In this document: one piece after another, positions 34,065 through 42,807 of the stretch | How the letters are laid out: each line of letters opens with the position of its first letter | How positions within the stretch are numbered: the first letter of the stretch is position 1 | Origin: Volutella citrinella | Lineage: Eukaryota; Ascomycota; Sordariomycetes; Hypocreales; Nectriaceae | Length of the DNA: 64,000 nucleotides | Reading direction: 5' to 3' | Assembly: GCA_034401135.1 (NCBI GenBank) | Contig: JAWZSP010000002.1 | Coordinates: 4,960,001-5,024,000, forward strand | The notes under the pieces: model-generated | Database searches by the model: none | Told to the model about the DNA's origin: nothing | Seen by the model: only the letters and a program-made list of their open reading frames with translations | Program-made: the position numbers and the translations under genes

Positions 34065-35105
34065 ATGACTAGTCCGCCTGTCTACGTTACCATCTCTGCG
34101 CTCGACGGTGGACACATAACGCTGCCCGAGAGCCTGTTTGTCACAGATGCGGACCCTACGAAGAGATCAACTGTGCCATCTTTGTCGTTCTTGATTCAGC
34201 ACCCAAACAAATCAGCGACTGGCAGTAGCAAGAATGGTACCAACTTGGTGTTTGACCTTGGCGTTAAGCGTGACCTGAGCCAATATACGCCCGAGCAGCA
34301 GAAGCATGCGGCTGCTAGACAGCCCATAATCACCCACCCAGATTGTGCAGCCAGCTTGCGCAACGGAGTCTTCAATAGAAGCTCCACCCTTGCCAGCCCT
34401 CTGATGGACCCAGCCAAAGACATCGACGTGGTACTCATTAGCCACGTCCATTGGGATCATATCGGCACACCTTCAGACTTCCCTGGGGCGACTTTTGTGG
34501 TTGGCTCAGGCACACAAGATCTACTCAAGAATGGTGCAGGGCCACTATACCCAGCAACGCTGTTCAATGACGACGAACTTCCTGCCTCACGGACTGTCGA
34601 GCTTCCCCCAGCTGAAGGCGGTAGGGACGACTACGATTCCGTCTCGTATGCACCTAAACATACCTCAACACCAGTCGATTCTGTCAGTAAGCTCCCCCAA
34701 GGAGCTGCCCAATGGTCGTGGAAGCCGCTAGCCAATTTCCCAAACACTCTCGATTTTTTTGGCGACGGCAGTCTCTACGTGATTGACAGCCCAGGCCATC
34801 TTTATGGACACGTGAATCTCCTGGCTCGGGTCGCAGAAAGCCGTTATGTCTACCTGGGAGGAGACTGCTGCCATGATCCCAGAATCATGAGTGGCAAGAA
34901 GGGCATCGCCTTGTATGATGACGGCATGGGCGGCTGTCGAAGTGTCCATGTGAACACGTCAATGGCGCAGACCACGATAGAGCGCATTCAACGGTTTGCC
35001 AAAGAGAGCAATGGTGGCGGTAAGATTGAGGTGGAGGTGATTATAGCACATGACAGGACTTGGAGGGAGCACAACAAGCACCGATTCTGGCCATCTGCAC
35101 TGTAA
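34065..35105 (+). CDS. Metallo-beta-lactamase-fold hydrolase (copy 2)
   Basis: A single exon of 346 residues, starting at GCAATGACT (34065). The zinc motif HxHxDH is SHVHWDHIGTPSDFPG. FFGDGSLYVIDSPGHLYGH and YVYLGGDCCHDPRI correspond to the second and third metal-site blocks, as in copy 1 at 12606-14024. The C-terminal VEVIIAHDRTW carries the last conserved histidine and aspartate. No signal peptide. Lactone or other ester-like bond hydrolysis is the likeliest role, inferred from family and cluster. It is convergent with the MFS gene. Confidence 0.83.
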   Translation: MTSPPVYVTISALDGGHITLPESLFVTDADPTKRSTVPSLSFLIQHPNKSATGSSKNGTNLVFDLGVKRDLSQYTPEQQKHAAARQPIITHPDCAASLRNGVFNRSSTLASPLMDPAKDIDVVLISHVHWDHIGTPSDFPGATFVVGSGTQDLLKNGAGPLYPATLFNDDELPASRTVELPPAEGGRDDYDSVSYAPKHTSTPVDSVSKLPQGAAQWSWKPLANFPNTLDFFGDGSLYVIDSPGHLYGHVNLLARVAESRYVYLGGDCCHDPRIMSGKKGIALYDDGMGGCRSVHVNTSMAQTTIERIQRFAKESNGGGKIEVEVIIAHDRTWREHNKHRFWPSAL

Positions 35106-35304
35106 TAGTTACGTTTATAGCAGGCTACCTTGACAATGCATCGTTACCAGACCCAAGCTGATGGGACGAATATGGATGCTAATGGCTGAGTGAAGCATCT
35201 GTTTCTAGGCGGAGCGTGTAACCAGCCCGAGAAAAGATTGAAACGGGAGGACAGTGCTCAATTGAAGGGCAATGCTGAACCTTGCGTTACTAACCATCTA
35301 GCAT

Positions 35305-36951
35305 CTAGCCTGATTTAGCCGACTTCCAGCCCTTGGCAGAGTAAATCTTTGCCACTAGGTTATGCTTGGACCAGTTCAGTCGATATCTCTTACCAAAAAT
35401 AAAGACGATGGGGAACGTCAGACTGATGGCCGCCTGGACGACAACTAGAACCCACAGGACCTCGGCGATACCGGCTCGATAAGCCCACTGGCTGATAAAG
35501 TATCCATAGGCGTAAATGATGAGATTCTTAAAGGCCATGCTTGCTAAGAATATCTCGTTGCTCATTTCTCGGAAGGAGTCAAGTACGTAGTTTGCGGTTG
35601 AAACATAGACAAACATGGCACCAAACAATCCAAGACCGTGCAGGAATGATGTCAGGTAGACAGATTGGCCTGCTTGAGCAGCGAATCCGAAGCCAACAGC
35701 ACCAGCAAGACTGAAGAGTCCACCGGCGCCAAGCAGCAACCGATACTCTGGCTCGTAGATGCCCCCGTTTCGACGACTACACCATCTCACAATGCCATCG
35801 TTAGCGAAGGCGCAAATGCCAGCGGCTAGGAGGCCTCCAATCAAGGGTCCGACCGAGAGATAGCCAATTCTGCTCGCATCAAACAAGTAGGGCGGCGCCG
35901 CAAAGACTTGGGCAAGCAGGATGGAGATTGTGACAATGACACTGAGATAGTATCCCGTCATGATCACCATCCACAAGACGGCCACGTTCATGCATGTGAG
36001 AAAGGGGCCAAAAACCAGGAGCAAGAGGCTGTCGTCCGAGTATTTGCCCGACACAATGGCCAAGCTTTGCCAAAAACTCTTCTTTTTGCCACTAATTCCC
36101 CTGCGGGCAGTGGCCTCCTCAACCTGCTCCACAGTTGATTCTGGGTTCTCCTTGGCGTTCTCACCCTCGGCAACAATATGCGAGACCTCAGACGCGTATG
36201 TGCGGTTGAATTGAGTCTCTGGCACAAAGAGGAACTGGAGCAGCAGCTGAATACCACCAAAGAGAGTTGAGAGATGAAAGAGGTATTTCCAACCGAGTGA
36301 CATGGTTATGGGGCCACAAATAACTGAGCTGAAGTTGGACACACCGCCGATGATAAAGTTGACGACGGAGGAGTAAAGACCGCGCTCATGGACGAAATAC
36401 AAATCGCCAATCATGGCAAAGACGAGAGATTCGTAAGCACTGCTGGAGAGTCCCTGAATCACCCTTGCTACCAGGAGCTGATTGAAGTCGGAGGCAGTAG
36501 ATCCGATGATGTTGCCCACGATGCCTATCAGAGTGGAGAATAGGAAGACTGGTCTCTTGCCCCATCTGGTTGCCGTGGCATTGACCAAGGCAATAGAGGC
36601 CGCAACGACGAGCAGCTGGTAGCCATTGGCCTGCACAATAGCAGGCACGGGAACATCAAGCTCCATGGCAATTTGGACCAATCCAGCGTTGAGCAAGGGA
36701 GGGATCGTAGCGGCCCAAATGCATGTCCCAAAACATGTAATGGCAATCATGGCCAGCTTTTTGCCGGGAGAGAAGTTGAGTGGATCATTGGCGTCTTCCG
36801 AGGGCTGCGGGACGAGGAGAATGTTCTGATGCTTGCCGCCGGCGTGCTTGAATCCTGCAGCAGCATCGTCCTGGGCAACATCCGTGTCCAAGACGACTGT
36901 GCCGGGGACATTGGAGCCAGAGCGAGGCTCGAGGATGCCGAGAAAGCCCAT
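35305..36951 (-). CDS. MFS transporter
   Basis: A single-exon, 548-residue membrane protein with roughly 12 hydrophobic segments. It starts at MGFLGILEPRSGSNVPG. A hydrophilic N-terminal tail ending DANDPLNFSPGKKLAMIAITCF precedes the first membrane helix; this PxNW/F-x-xxKK pattern is common in fungal drug:H+ antiporter-1 family members. The loop NATATRWGKRPVFL is the MFS motif A region. A long cytosolic loop (EGENAKENPESTVEQVEEATARR) separates the two halves. As the last member of the cluster, with GTGGGG words in its promoter, it may import the substrate or export a toxic intermediate. Confidence 0.85.
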   Translation of the reverse strand: MGFLGILEPRSGSNVPGTVVLDTDVAQDDAAAGFKHAGGKHQNILLVPQPSEDANDPLNFSPGKKLAMIAITCFGTCIWAATIPPLLNAGLVQIAMELDVPVPAIVQANGYQLLVVAASIALVNATATRWGKRPVFLFSTLIGIVGNIIGSTASDFNQLLVARVIQGLSSSAYESLVFAMIGDLYFVHERGLYSSVVNFIIGGVSNFSSVICGPITMSLGWKYLFHLSTLFGGIQLLLQFLFVPETQFNRTYASEVSHIVAEGENAKENPESTVEQVEEATARRGISGKKKSFWQSLAIVSGKYSDDSLLLLVFGPFLTCMNVAVLWMVIMTGYYLSVIVTISILLAQVFAAPPYLFDASRIGYLSVGPLIGGLLAAGICAFANDGIVRWCSRRNGGIYEPEYRLLLGAGGLFSLAGAVGFGFAAQAGQSVYLTSFLHGLGLFGAMFVYVSTANYVLDSFREMSNEIFLASMAFKNLIIYAYGYFISQWAYRAGIAEVLWVLVVVQAAISLTFPIVFIFGKRYRLNWSKHNLVAKIYSAKGWKSAKSG

Positions 36952-37789
36952 GGTTGGCGCGCGACACGTGAATAAGCGTGAACTAAAGATGGGTTTGGCA
37001 GAGAGAGATTTGCGGATGAGACGTGAGTGAAAGCTGTGTGGCGATGCTGCAGAGAAACCACAAGTGCAATAGCAGACTTTATACAAGACTTGCACCTGCA
37101 GCATCCATGTCGGTTCTCTACCGTTCAATGCAATCCGGCATGATCCCTCATTGCCCCACCATGTTCCAACTCAAGCTGAACCCCCCTCGCCAGCACTAAC
37201 AAGAGTAACTACTTATAGTTTGGGACTAGAGGCACAGGCTACCAATCGTGATTACCTACCAATTGTGGGGAAGGGGGGGGGATCTGGGGTAATGTGGGGA
37301 AGCCTAGATTGCCATTTGGTTGAGTGAGGGATGGACGATAGTGTCAGGCATCTTGCGGGCTCGTGGGTGTGTGTTGGACGGGCTTGTGGGGGCTCGGTCT
37401 CGAGCTCGGGCTTGGGTGGGCTTGGTTGGGTGCGGTGCGGCCAGGAAGTTGGAGCTCGCAGGACGGAGGGAAGCAGCCGCATTTTTATATATATTAGGCC
37501 AATTGAGGTCAACTGGCAATACCAGGCCCAAGACCTGGGAGGAGGTGAACAACATTGACTTGGTCAACAATATCGGCTACTGGGACAGCAAGGGACGATG
37601 TATTTAAAACGCGCTATGCACAGCTAATATATACGACGAATAGACTACTACATGTCGACTCTTCGACATCCCTAGAGCCCAACTTCATTTCGTTGCCGAC
37701 TGGTTCGATGACGGTCGTCGTACTCATCAAAAACCGCCGTATCAGTTGACAAAAAAGGCTGCATCTGTGGTCGTCTCAGGGTCTGGTGT
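36952..37789. promoter_or_regulatory. MFS promoter with three GTGGGG words; right boundary of the motif-bearing region
   Basis: CCCCAC at 37154-37159, ATTGTGGGGAA (core 37265-37270) and AATGTGGGGAA (core 37294-37299). These are the last copies I see when reading rightward. A G-rich and GGCTTGGG-type stretch (37,330-37,440) follows; its open frames have no protein-like character. Confidence 0.55.
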
Positions 37790-40700
37790 TCATGTTGATG
37801 TGGACGGAGCAAAGCAGCTCTTTTCGGCCACAAGCCACGCCGCATCCGCACTGTCCCAGAACTGGAAGTCCGTTCCGCCGATAGCAACAGACATGAGCTG
37901 GCATCCACCAGGGCCCCGAAGCTCGTTGGTTCGATCTTGATAGAGGAAAGCTTGACAGTCTGCCCGGGCCTTGCACTTCTGCTTGCACTGGTAGTATGTG
38001 TTGTCAAGCGACCAGTCAAGTCCGAAGTTGGACTTATAGCTCCAAGTGCCGCGACGAGAGCATCCATCATCTGTGGTAGTCGGCTCGGAGGGAGCATCCG
38101 TTGTGGTTGTGGGTGCTGCTGTCTCTGTCTCCGTGGGAGGAGGTAGGTCCATACAGCTCCTTTCAGCCACAAGCCAGGATGCACTCTCGGTCGGCCAGAA
38201 CTCCAACATTGGGAAGCCGATAGGAACAGACAGGAGCTGACAGCCACCGGGACCTCCGAGCTCACTCTGCTTGTCTTGGAAGAGAATAGACTTGCAGTCA
38301 GCGCGGGCCTTGCACTTTTGCTTGCACTGATAATACGTGTTACCAGTGCTCCAGTCAAGTGAGTAGGCAGGTTGATAGCCAAAGTTGCCTCGGCGAGCGC
38401 AGCCATCATCTGTTGTAGTTGGCTCGGCGGCGGCCGTCGTTGTTGTCGGCGCGGGAGGAGGGAGGTCCATACAGCTCCTCTCCGCCACAAGCCACGATGA
38501 TGACTCGGTGGGCCAGAACTGCAATGCAGGTGCACCGATAGGAACAGACATGAGCTGGCAACCACCTGGACCTCCAAGCTCGCTCTGCTTGTCTTGGAAG
38601 AGAATGGACTTACAGTCTGCCCGGGCCTTGCACTTCTGCTTGCACTGATAGTATGTATTGCCAGTGCTCCAATCCAGCGAGTAGGCAGGCTGGTAGTTGT
38701 AGTTACCGCGACGAGCGCATCCGTCTTCTGTAGTGGTTGGCTCGGGGGCAGAAGTCACCGTTGTTGTAGGGACAGGTGGGTTCAGAAGACAGCTCTTTTC
38801 CACAACAAGCCAGTTTGCAGTCTCGGTGGGCCAGAACTCCAACATTGGGAAGCCAATAGGGACAGACAAGAGCTGGCATCCTCCAGGTCCTGCAAGCTCG
38901 CTCTGTCTGTCTTGGTAGAGGAAAGATTTACAGTTGGCATTGGCATTGCACTTTTGCTTACACTGGTAGTAGGAATTGCCAGTGGTCCAGCCAAGCGAAT
39001 ACGCAGGCTGATAGCCGTAGTTGCCTCGGCGAGCGCATCCATCGTCAGTAGATGTCGGCTCAGGCTCTTCGCTCGCCGTGGTTGTAGCCGGAAGAGCGGC
39101 GTTGTTCATACAGCTTCGGTCGGCGACGACACTGTCTGTGATGGACTCATCGGGACTGAAGTTGAGCTGCTGCTTTGAGAGTCTGAACAGACCACATCCA
39201 GACAACGAAATGTAGTAGATGGATGCTTTGCAATCCGCCATGGCAAGACATCTTTCCTTGCAAGCGCCAGAGCCAATGCCCTCAACGTAGCCGAGAACGT
39301 CTTCGCCCCTGTAGCCATAGTTTCCGTGGCTGTAGCAACCGTCCATGGTCAGTCCCACATCAGTTGACTCGGGCGCAGATGTGGTTGTCGTTGTCGTAGG
39401 GGCGCCTTCCAGACAGCTCCTGTCCGCCACAACGTTGGGCAAGTCCTTGTTGGGAACAAAGTTGAGCTCCTGCTTTGTAACCTCAAACACTCCACAGCCG
39501 TTGAAGTCGGGGTAGTAGATGATTGCTTTGCATTCCGCGCGCGCGAGACACCTCTGCTTGCAGGCAAGGTAGGTGATGCCGTTGACTTGTTCAATTCGGT
39601 TCGCGGGGTTATAGCCATAGTTGCCGTGAGCCCAGCAGCCATCGGGGTTCATGGCGGTATCAGTGATCTCGGGGAAGGAGGTAACTTGCGTCGGAATGTC
39701 GGGCAAGACAGTCGTTTCGGCGTCTCCAAAGAGGGTGGTTGTTGGCTCTGGCTCCTGGGATGTAGCGGTAGCGGTCGAATCATCAAAAGCTGTCGAGGCA
39801 GTGTCGATAGTACCAGTTTCAGATGGAATGGCAGTCTGGGTTCCGTCAGTACCAACAGTCTCGGTTGGGACAGAAGTCTCGGTTCCATCAGTAGCAGTGT
39901 CGGTTGGAATAGCAGTCTCCGCTCCATCAGTAGCAGTCTCGGCTGGAAGAGTGGTGTCGGTTCCATCAGTAGCAGTCTCGGTAGGAACAGCCGTCTCGGT
40001 TCCATCGGTAGCTGTAGTGTCCACAGCAGGGGCAGTCGCATCGGCAGTGCTCTCGGCAGGGGCAGAAGTCTCTGTCTCGCCATTGCCTGCAGTAGAGACA
40101 GCGGGGAGGGTGGTATCAACAACACCAGTCTCGGAAGAGGCCTGAGGGTCAATGATGTTCGAAGAAGCAGAGGTCTCGCCTCCAACCGCGGCCGAGCTGG
40201 TGGAGACAACCACGGGGGCAGTCGTGGCCTGGTTAACGGGAGTGCCAAAGTCCAGCTGGACATCACCAATGGTGGCGGGTGTGACCAGGTTGGAAATGAA
40301 GATGGAGTCGACCAAGACCAAGCTCAGACCGCCGCTCAGGCAGTTGACAGCCACGCCCAGAGGGGCAAACCCAGCAGGCGCATCGGTTTGGACAAGCACC
40401 ATGTTCCAGGTGATGGATGGGCCGCTGCTCATGATGAAGGTGGAGAAGAACTGATTGCTGCCGAGGAATGAGGTGATTTGGCAAACATTGCTGGTTGCAG
40501 GAGACGTGATGACGAGGTAGAAGAACTGAACAGTGTACCGGGAGCGCATGTCGAGGTTGAAGAGGTTCTGAGAAATGGCTGCGCGGGTGCCGATGGCCTG
40601 TCGCTTGCGGCCAGGGCCAGAACCAGTGTTGTCGGCTCCAAGGCTTGCACTGCCGGCTTGAGGGTGGCCCTGGGTGGAGTGACCGACGTTTCCTTCCGTG

Positions 40701-40906
40701 ATGTAGCCATTGAGGCCGTCGACGAAGCCACCGTTGGCGAGCAAGTTCCTAATGACGACGGGATCGGTTGAAGTCGACTCGACAGAGCTGGTGACACGAG
40801 TAGATTCAGCCAGGGCGCGTGTAGTGCTGGGTTTGCACCTGCTGGCAGCGACGTGCCCGAAGGAACCGGACAGGGCGAGAGCCGCCCAGGCGATGGAGAA
40901 ACGCAT
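37790..40906 (-). CDS. Secreted Ser/Thr-rich protein with six PAN/Apple-like repeats
   Basis: A single-exon, 1,038-residue protein. The signal peptide is MRFSIAWAALALSGSFGHVAA. Next comes a carbohydrate-binding-like domain starting NLLANGGFVDGLNGY and containing ISQNLFNLDMRSRYTVQFFY. A Thr/Ser-rich stalk built from about ten ATDGTET-type units (39,660-40,130) follows. Then come six repeats of roughly 85-110 residues, each with six cysteines in the order GC..CK..C..CK..GC..SC. Repeats 1-2 are of one type (CLARAECKAIIYY), and repeats 3-6 of another (YYQCKQKCKARADCK). Repeats 4 and 5 are almost identical. The likely location is the cell wall or outside the cell; binding of glycans or proteins is inferred from the domain type. 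Confidence 0.85.
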   Translation of the reverse strand: MRFSIAWAALALSGSFGHVAASRCKPSTTRALAESTRVTSSVESTSTDPVVIRNLLANGGFVDGLNGYITEGNVGHSTQGHPQAGSASLGADNTGSGPGRKRQAIGTRAAISQNLFNLDMRSRYTVQFFYLVITSPATSNVCQITSFLGSNQFFSTFIMSSGPSITWNMVLVQTDAPAGFAPLGVAVNCLSGGLSLVLVDSIFISNLVTPATIGDVQLDFGTPVNQATTAPVVVSTSSAAVGGETSASSNIIDPQASSETGVVDTTLPAVSTAGNGETETSAPAESTADATAPAVDTTATDGTETAVPTETATDGTDTTLPAETATDGAETAIPTDTATDGTETSVPTETVGTDGTQTAIPSETGTIDTASTAFDDSTATATSQEPEPTTTLFGDAETTVLPDIPTQVTSFPEITDTAMNPDGCWAHGNYGYNPANRIEQVNGITYLACKQRCLARAECKAIIYYPDFNGCGVFEVTKQELNFVPNKDLPNVVADRSCLEGAPTTTTTTSAPESTDVGLTMDGCYSHGNYGYRGEDVLGYVEGIGSGACKERCLAMADCKASIYYISLSGCGLFRLSKQQLNFSPDESITDSVVADRSCMNNAALPATTTASEEPEPTSTDDGCARRGNYGYQPAYSLGWTTGNSYYQCKQKCNANANCKSFLYQDRQSELAGPGGCQLLSVPIGFPMLEFWPTETANWLVVEKSCLLNPPVPTTTVTSAPEPTTTEDGCARRGNYNYQPAYSLDWSTGNTYYQCKQKCKARADCKSILFQDKQSELGGPGGCQLMSVPIGAPALQFWPTESSSWLVAERSCMDLPPPAPTTTTAAAEPTTTDDGCARRGNFGYQPAYSLDWSTGNTYYQCKQKCKARADCKSILFQDKQSELGGPGGCQLLSVPIGFPMLEFWPTESASWLVAERSCMDLPPPTETETAAPTTTTDAPSEPTTTDDGCSRRGTWSYKSNFGLDWSLDNTYYQCKQKCKARADCQAFLYQDRTNELRGPGGCQLMSVAIGGTDFQFWDSADAAWLVAEKSCFAPSTST
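37830..39650 (-). repeat. Six tandem PAN-like coding repeats (unit about 300-320 bases)
   Basis: Repeat starts, read on the minus strand, lie near 39,650, 39,345, 39,045, 38,728, 38,411 and 38,080. The last four share long blocks at the DNA level; units near 38,728 and 38,411 are nearly identical over DWSTGNTYYQCKQKCKARAD and the following LFQDKQSELGGPGGCQL, which indicates recent duplication or gene conversion. Confidence 0.8.
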
Positions 40907-41889
40907 CGTCACGGAGGGTTCAAGAAGCAAACGAAAGACGGGGTGAACGAGTGAATGCGAGCAAAGAGCCGTAGTACCGGAGCCCTCGCGGTGCTGAGCC
41001 CGCACTGCAGTATATATTACGACTCAAGTGCCATGTCACTCGGGGAATGGGGCTGGCATCACGCTACCCTTGCATTGTATTGGGCTCGCCACAGCAGTAG
41101 GACCGTTACAGCTGTCCAGCTCCGACGGCTGAAGAGCTTGTCCCGGACCAGAACGGCCCATATTTGAGTCGGTCCATACATCCCCTGCGCAAGTCCGCGC
41201 CTAATCGTGACCGAGAAGCCAGTGCCAAGGCCTGGGGGTATGCGCCGAGATCTATGGATCCATTATAGGAAATGAGAAGGTCCAGATCGGGTAGCGTCAG
41301 GGCTGCGTCAGGGTGCCGTCCATCGACGGCCCGCCTGCTAGCGGTTCTAGATTCCCCGGGACGAGCGCCCATTCCAGGGCCCAGATGGTGGCGTTCGCTA
41401 AAGGCGCAATAGATTCGGAGCCTGAACCAATAGTGTCAGCGTTAGGGCAGACTATAGCTTGCCCAATAGCGCCTGGTGGGCCACTGCTGCTCAGCCAGCC
41501 GCTGTAATATTCGGGGGGGAAAGAGCCCAAAAGGGTTCCAGCGAGAAGTTTGTTCCCAGGTGGCAAAGCAATGTGCTCGCCAGAAGAAAAGAGCTCTGGG
41601 CCGCCAGCAGCCATTTGACCTATCCCCTGGAAAATAATAAGAGCGCGGGCTGAGACAACGAACAATCGCGACAATTTGACTGCAAGGATGCTGGCCTAAA
41701 AAAGTGGATTCGACCAATCACTGCACTAGACTATGGAAAAGAAGTTGGTGGAGCCGGAGCAGTTACGGGCCTGGTGGTCTCGTGGGAGGCAGCTGACCGC
41801 CTGAAAAGAGGAGAGACAGCAGCAAGGCCAATTTCAGGACTCCACGGGGACTAGGATCGAATAGTCTCTACGGTATCCCACTATTGCCC
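40907..41889. other. Intergenic, no gene recognised
   Basis: Contains the upstream region of the PAN-repeat gene. Open frames on either strand (for example around 41,300-41,670) do not resemble any family I know and may be decayed sequence related to the adjacent pseudogene. Confidence 0.4.
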
Positions 41890-42370
41890 CTAGAGAACAA
41901 GGCCCAAATGCACATGGACCGCCTTTGTCCGAGTCTACAGGCTCCCGCCCAATGGGACGCGTATATCCGGGTCACTCGAGCTGTTGACCTAACCCCTTTG
42001 ACGCCGGCTTCCAACCTCCCTGCGATGCGGTGCGCCAGTTCAATGCTGCAGGTAAACAGCGCAGGGCCAGGGCCGTACGGGGTGTTGGCAACTCGGATTC
42101 CTTCAGCTTCGGTCGCGAATGGCGTAATCGACACGAACGGCCCAATAACTTGCTCCTTGCAAATGGTCATGTCCTCTGACGATGCGAATGGAGCACAGAG
42201 GGCAGCAGCTGCTGGGAGTAGCGTGCAAGGAAACCTCTTTAAAGCAGATGGGGTTGGATGGAACTTGCTACCGTACTCGGCAATTAGTTCCGTAGTACCG
42301 TTGTTGGCCTGGATGATGAGTCGCTCCATCACTGACGCCTTCGGGGACTGTCCAGAAGATCCACGGAGAG
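41890..42370 (-). pseudogene. Aldehyde dehydrogenase C-terminal remnant
   Basis: The minus-strand frame from about 42,330 reads MTICKEQVIGPFVSITPF and then ANTPYGPGPALFTCSIELAHRIAGRLEAG, which is the C-terminal catalytic-domain segment of NAD(P)-dependent aldehyde dehydrogenases (EEIFGP...TPYGL...RLEAG). A frameshift occurs near 41,990. The other frame then gives VNSSSDPDIRVPLGG, an in-frame stop, and TRTKAVHVHLGLVL ending at 41,890, the usual C-terminus. About 20 codons of the KQSG region are missing. The N-terminal two thirds, including the catalytic cysteine, is not visible. So it is a truncated, frameshifted relic. Confidence 0.75.
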
Positions 42371-42807
42371 ATGATGAGAGCACATGGTAGATTCTTTTCA
42401 CTCGAACATCTTAATATGCACATGATTACGTGTCTACTACGCTCTTTGATTAATGCGCAGCTCGATCAGGGCTCCTATTCAAAGTGGTTCCGCTTCGTGA
42501 ATGACAAGCTGTTGGGCATCACCACTTTCTATTGAGAACAACACAATCACAGCGATGTATGGCCGTGTCTCGGGCAGAAATGTGAGCGGTGATGCACTGA
42601 GCTTGAGCATTTCGAGGTCATTTAAAGTCGGCCCTTGCGACTGTCAAGTTTTGTGGATTCTATTGTGGACAAACACATCTCAGCCACAGATCTTGCTATA
42701 CAGCCACTACGCGCCTTCGAGATCGCTATCTCATTGATCAAGAATCTCATTGATCAAGAGTATTACCAAACCGACAACGCTCAAGCTTATTGCCCACTGC
42801 AAACAAG
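42371..42807. other. Intergenic, no gene recognised
   Basis: A short direct repeat (TCATTGATCAAGA, twice at about 42,732-42,760) lies just upstream of the 2EXR gene. Nothing else noted. Confidence 0.4.

Noticed and set aside
1424..36951. Secondary-metabolite biosynthetic cluster
   Set aside because: No polyketide synthase, peptide synthetase, terpene cyclase or prenyltransferase is present; the enzyme set is that of degradation.
976..37299. GTGGGG words explained only as carbon-catabolite-repressor (CreA) sites
   Set aside because: GTGGGG does fit the loose consensus SYGGRG, so a CreA contribution cannot be excluded. But the copies share extended flanks, form inverted pairs, appear confined to the cluster and match the fingers of the local C2H2 factor, so a cluster-specific regulator explains more.
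39587..40471. Long plus-strand open frames over the PAN-repeat gene
   Set aside because: They are antisense shadows of the Thr/Ser-rich repeats and consist of Ser/Gly/Val repeats only.
41297..41674. 125-codon minus-strand frame between the PAN gene and the ALDH relic
   Set aside because: Composition is biased to Gly/Pro/Ala and it does not align with aldehyde dehydrogenase or any family I know.
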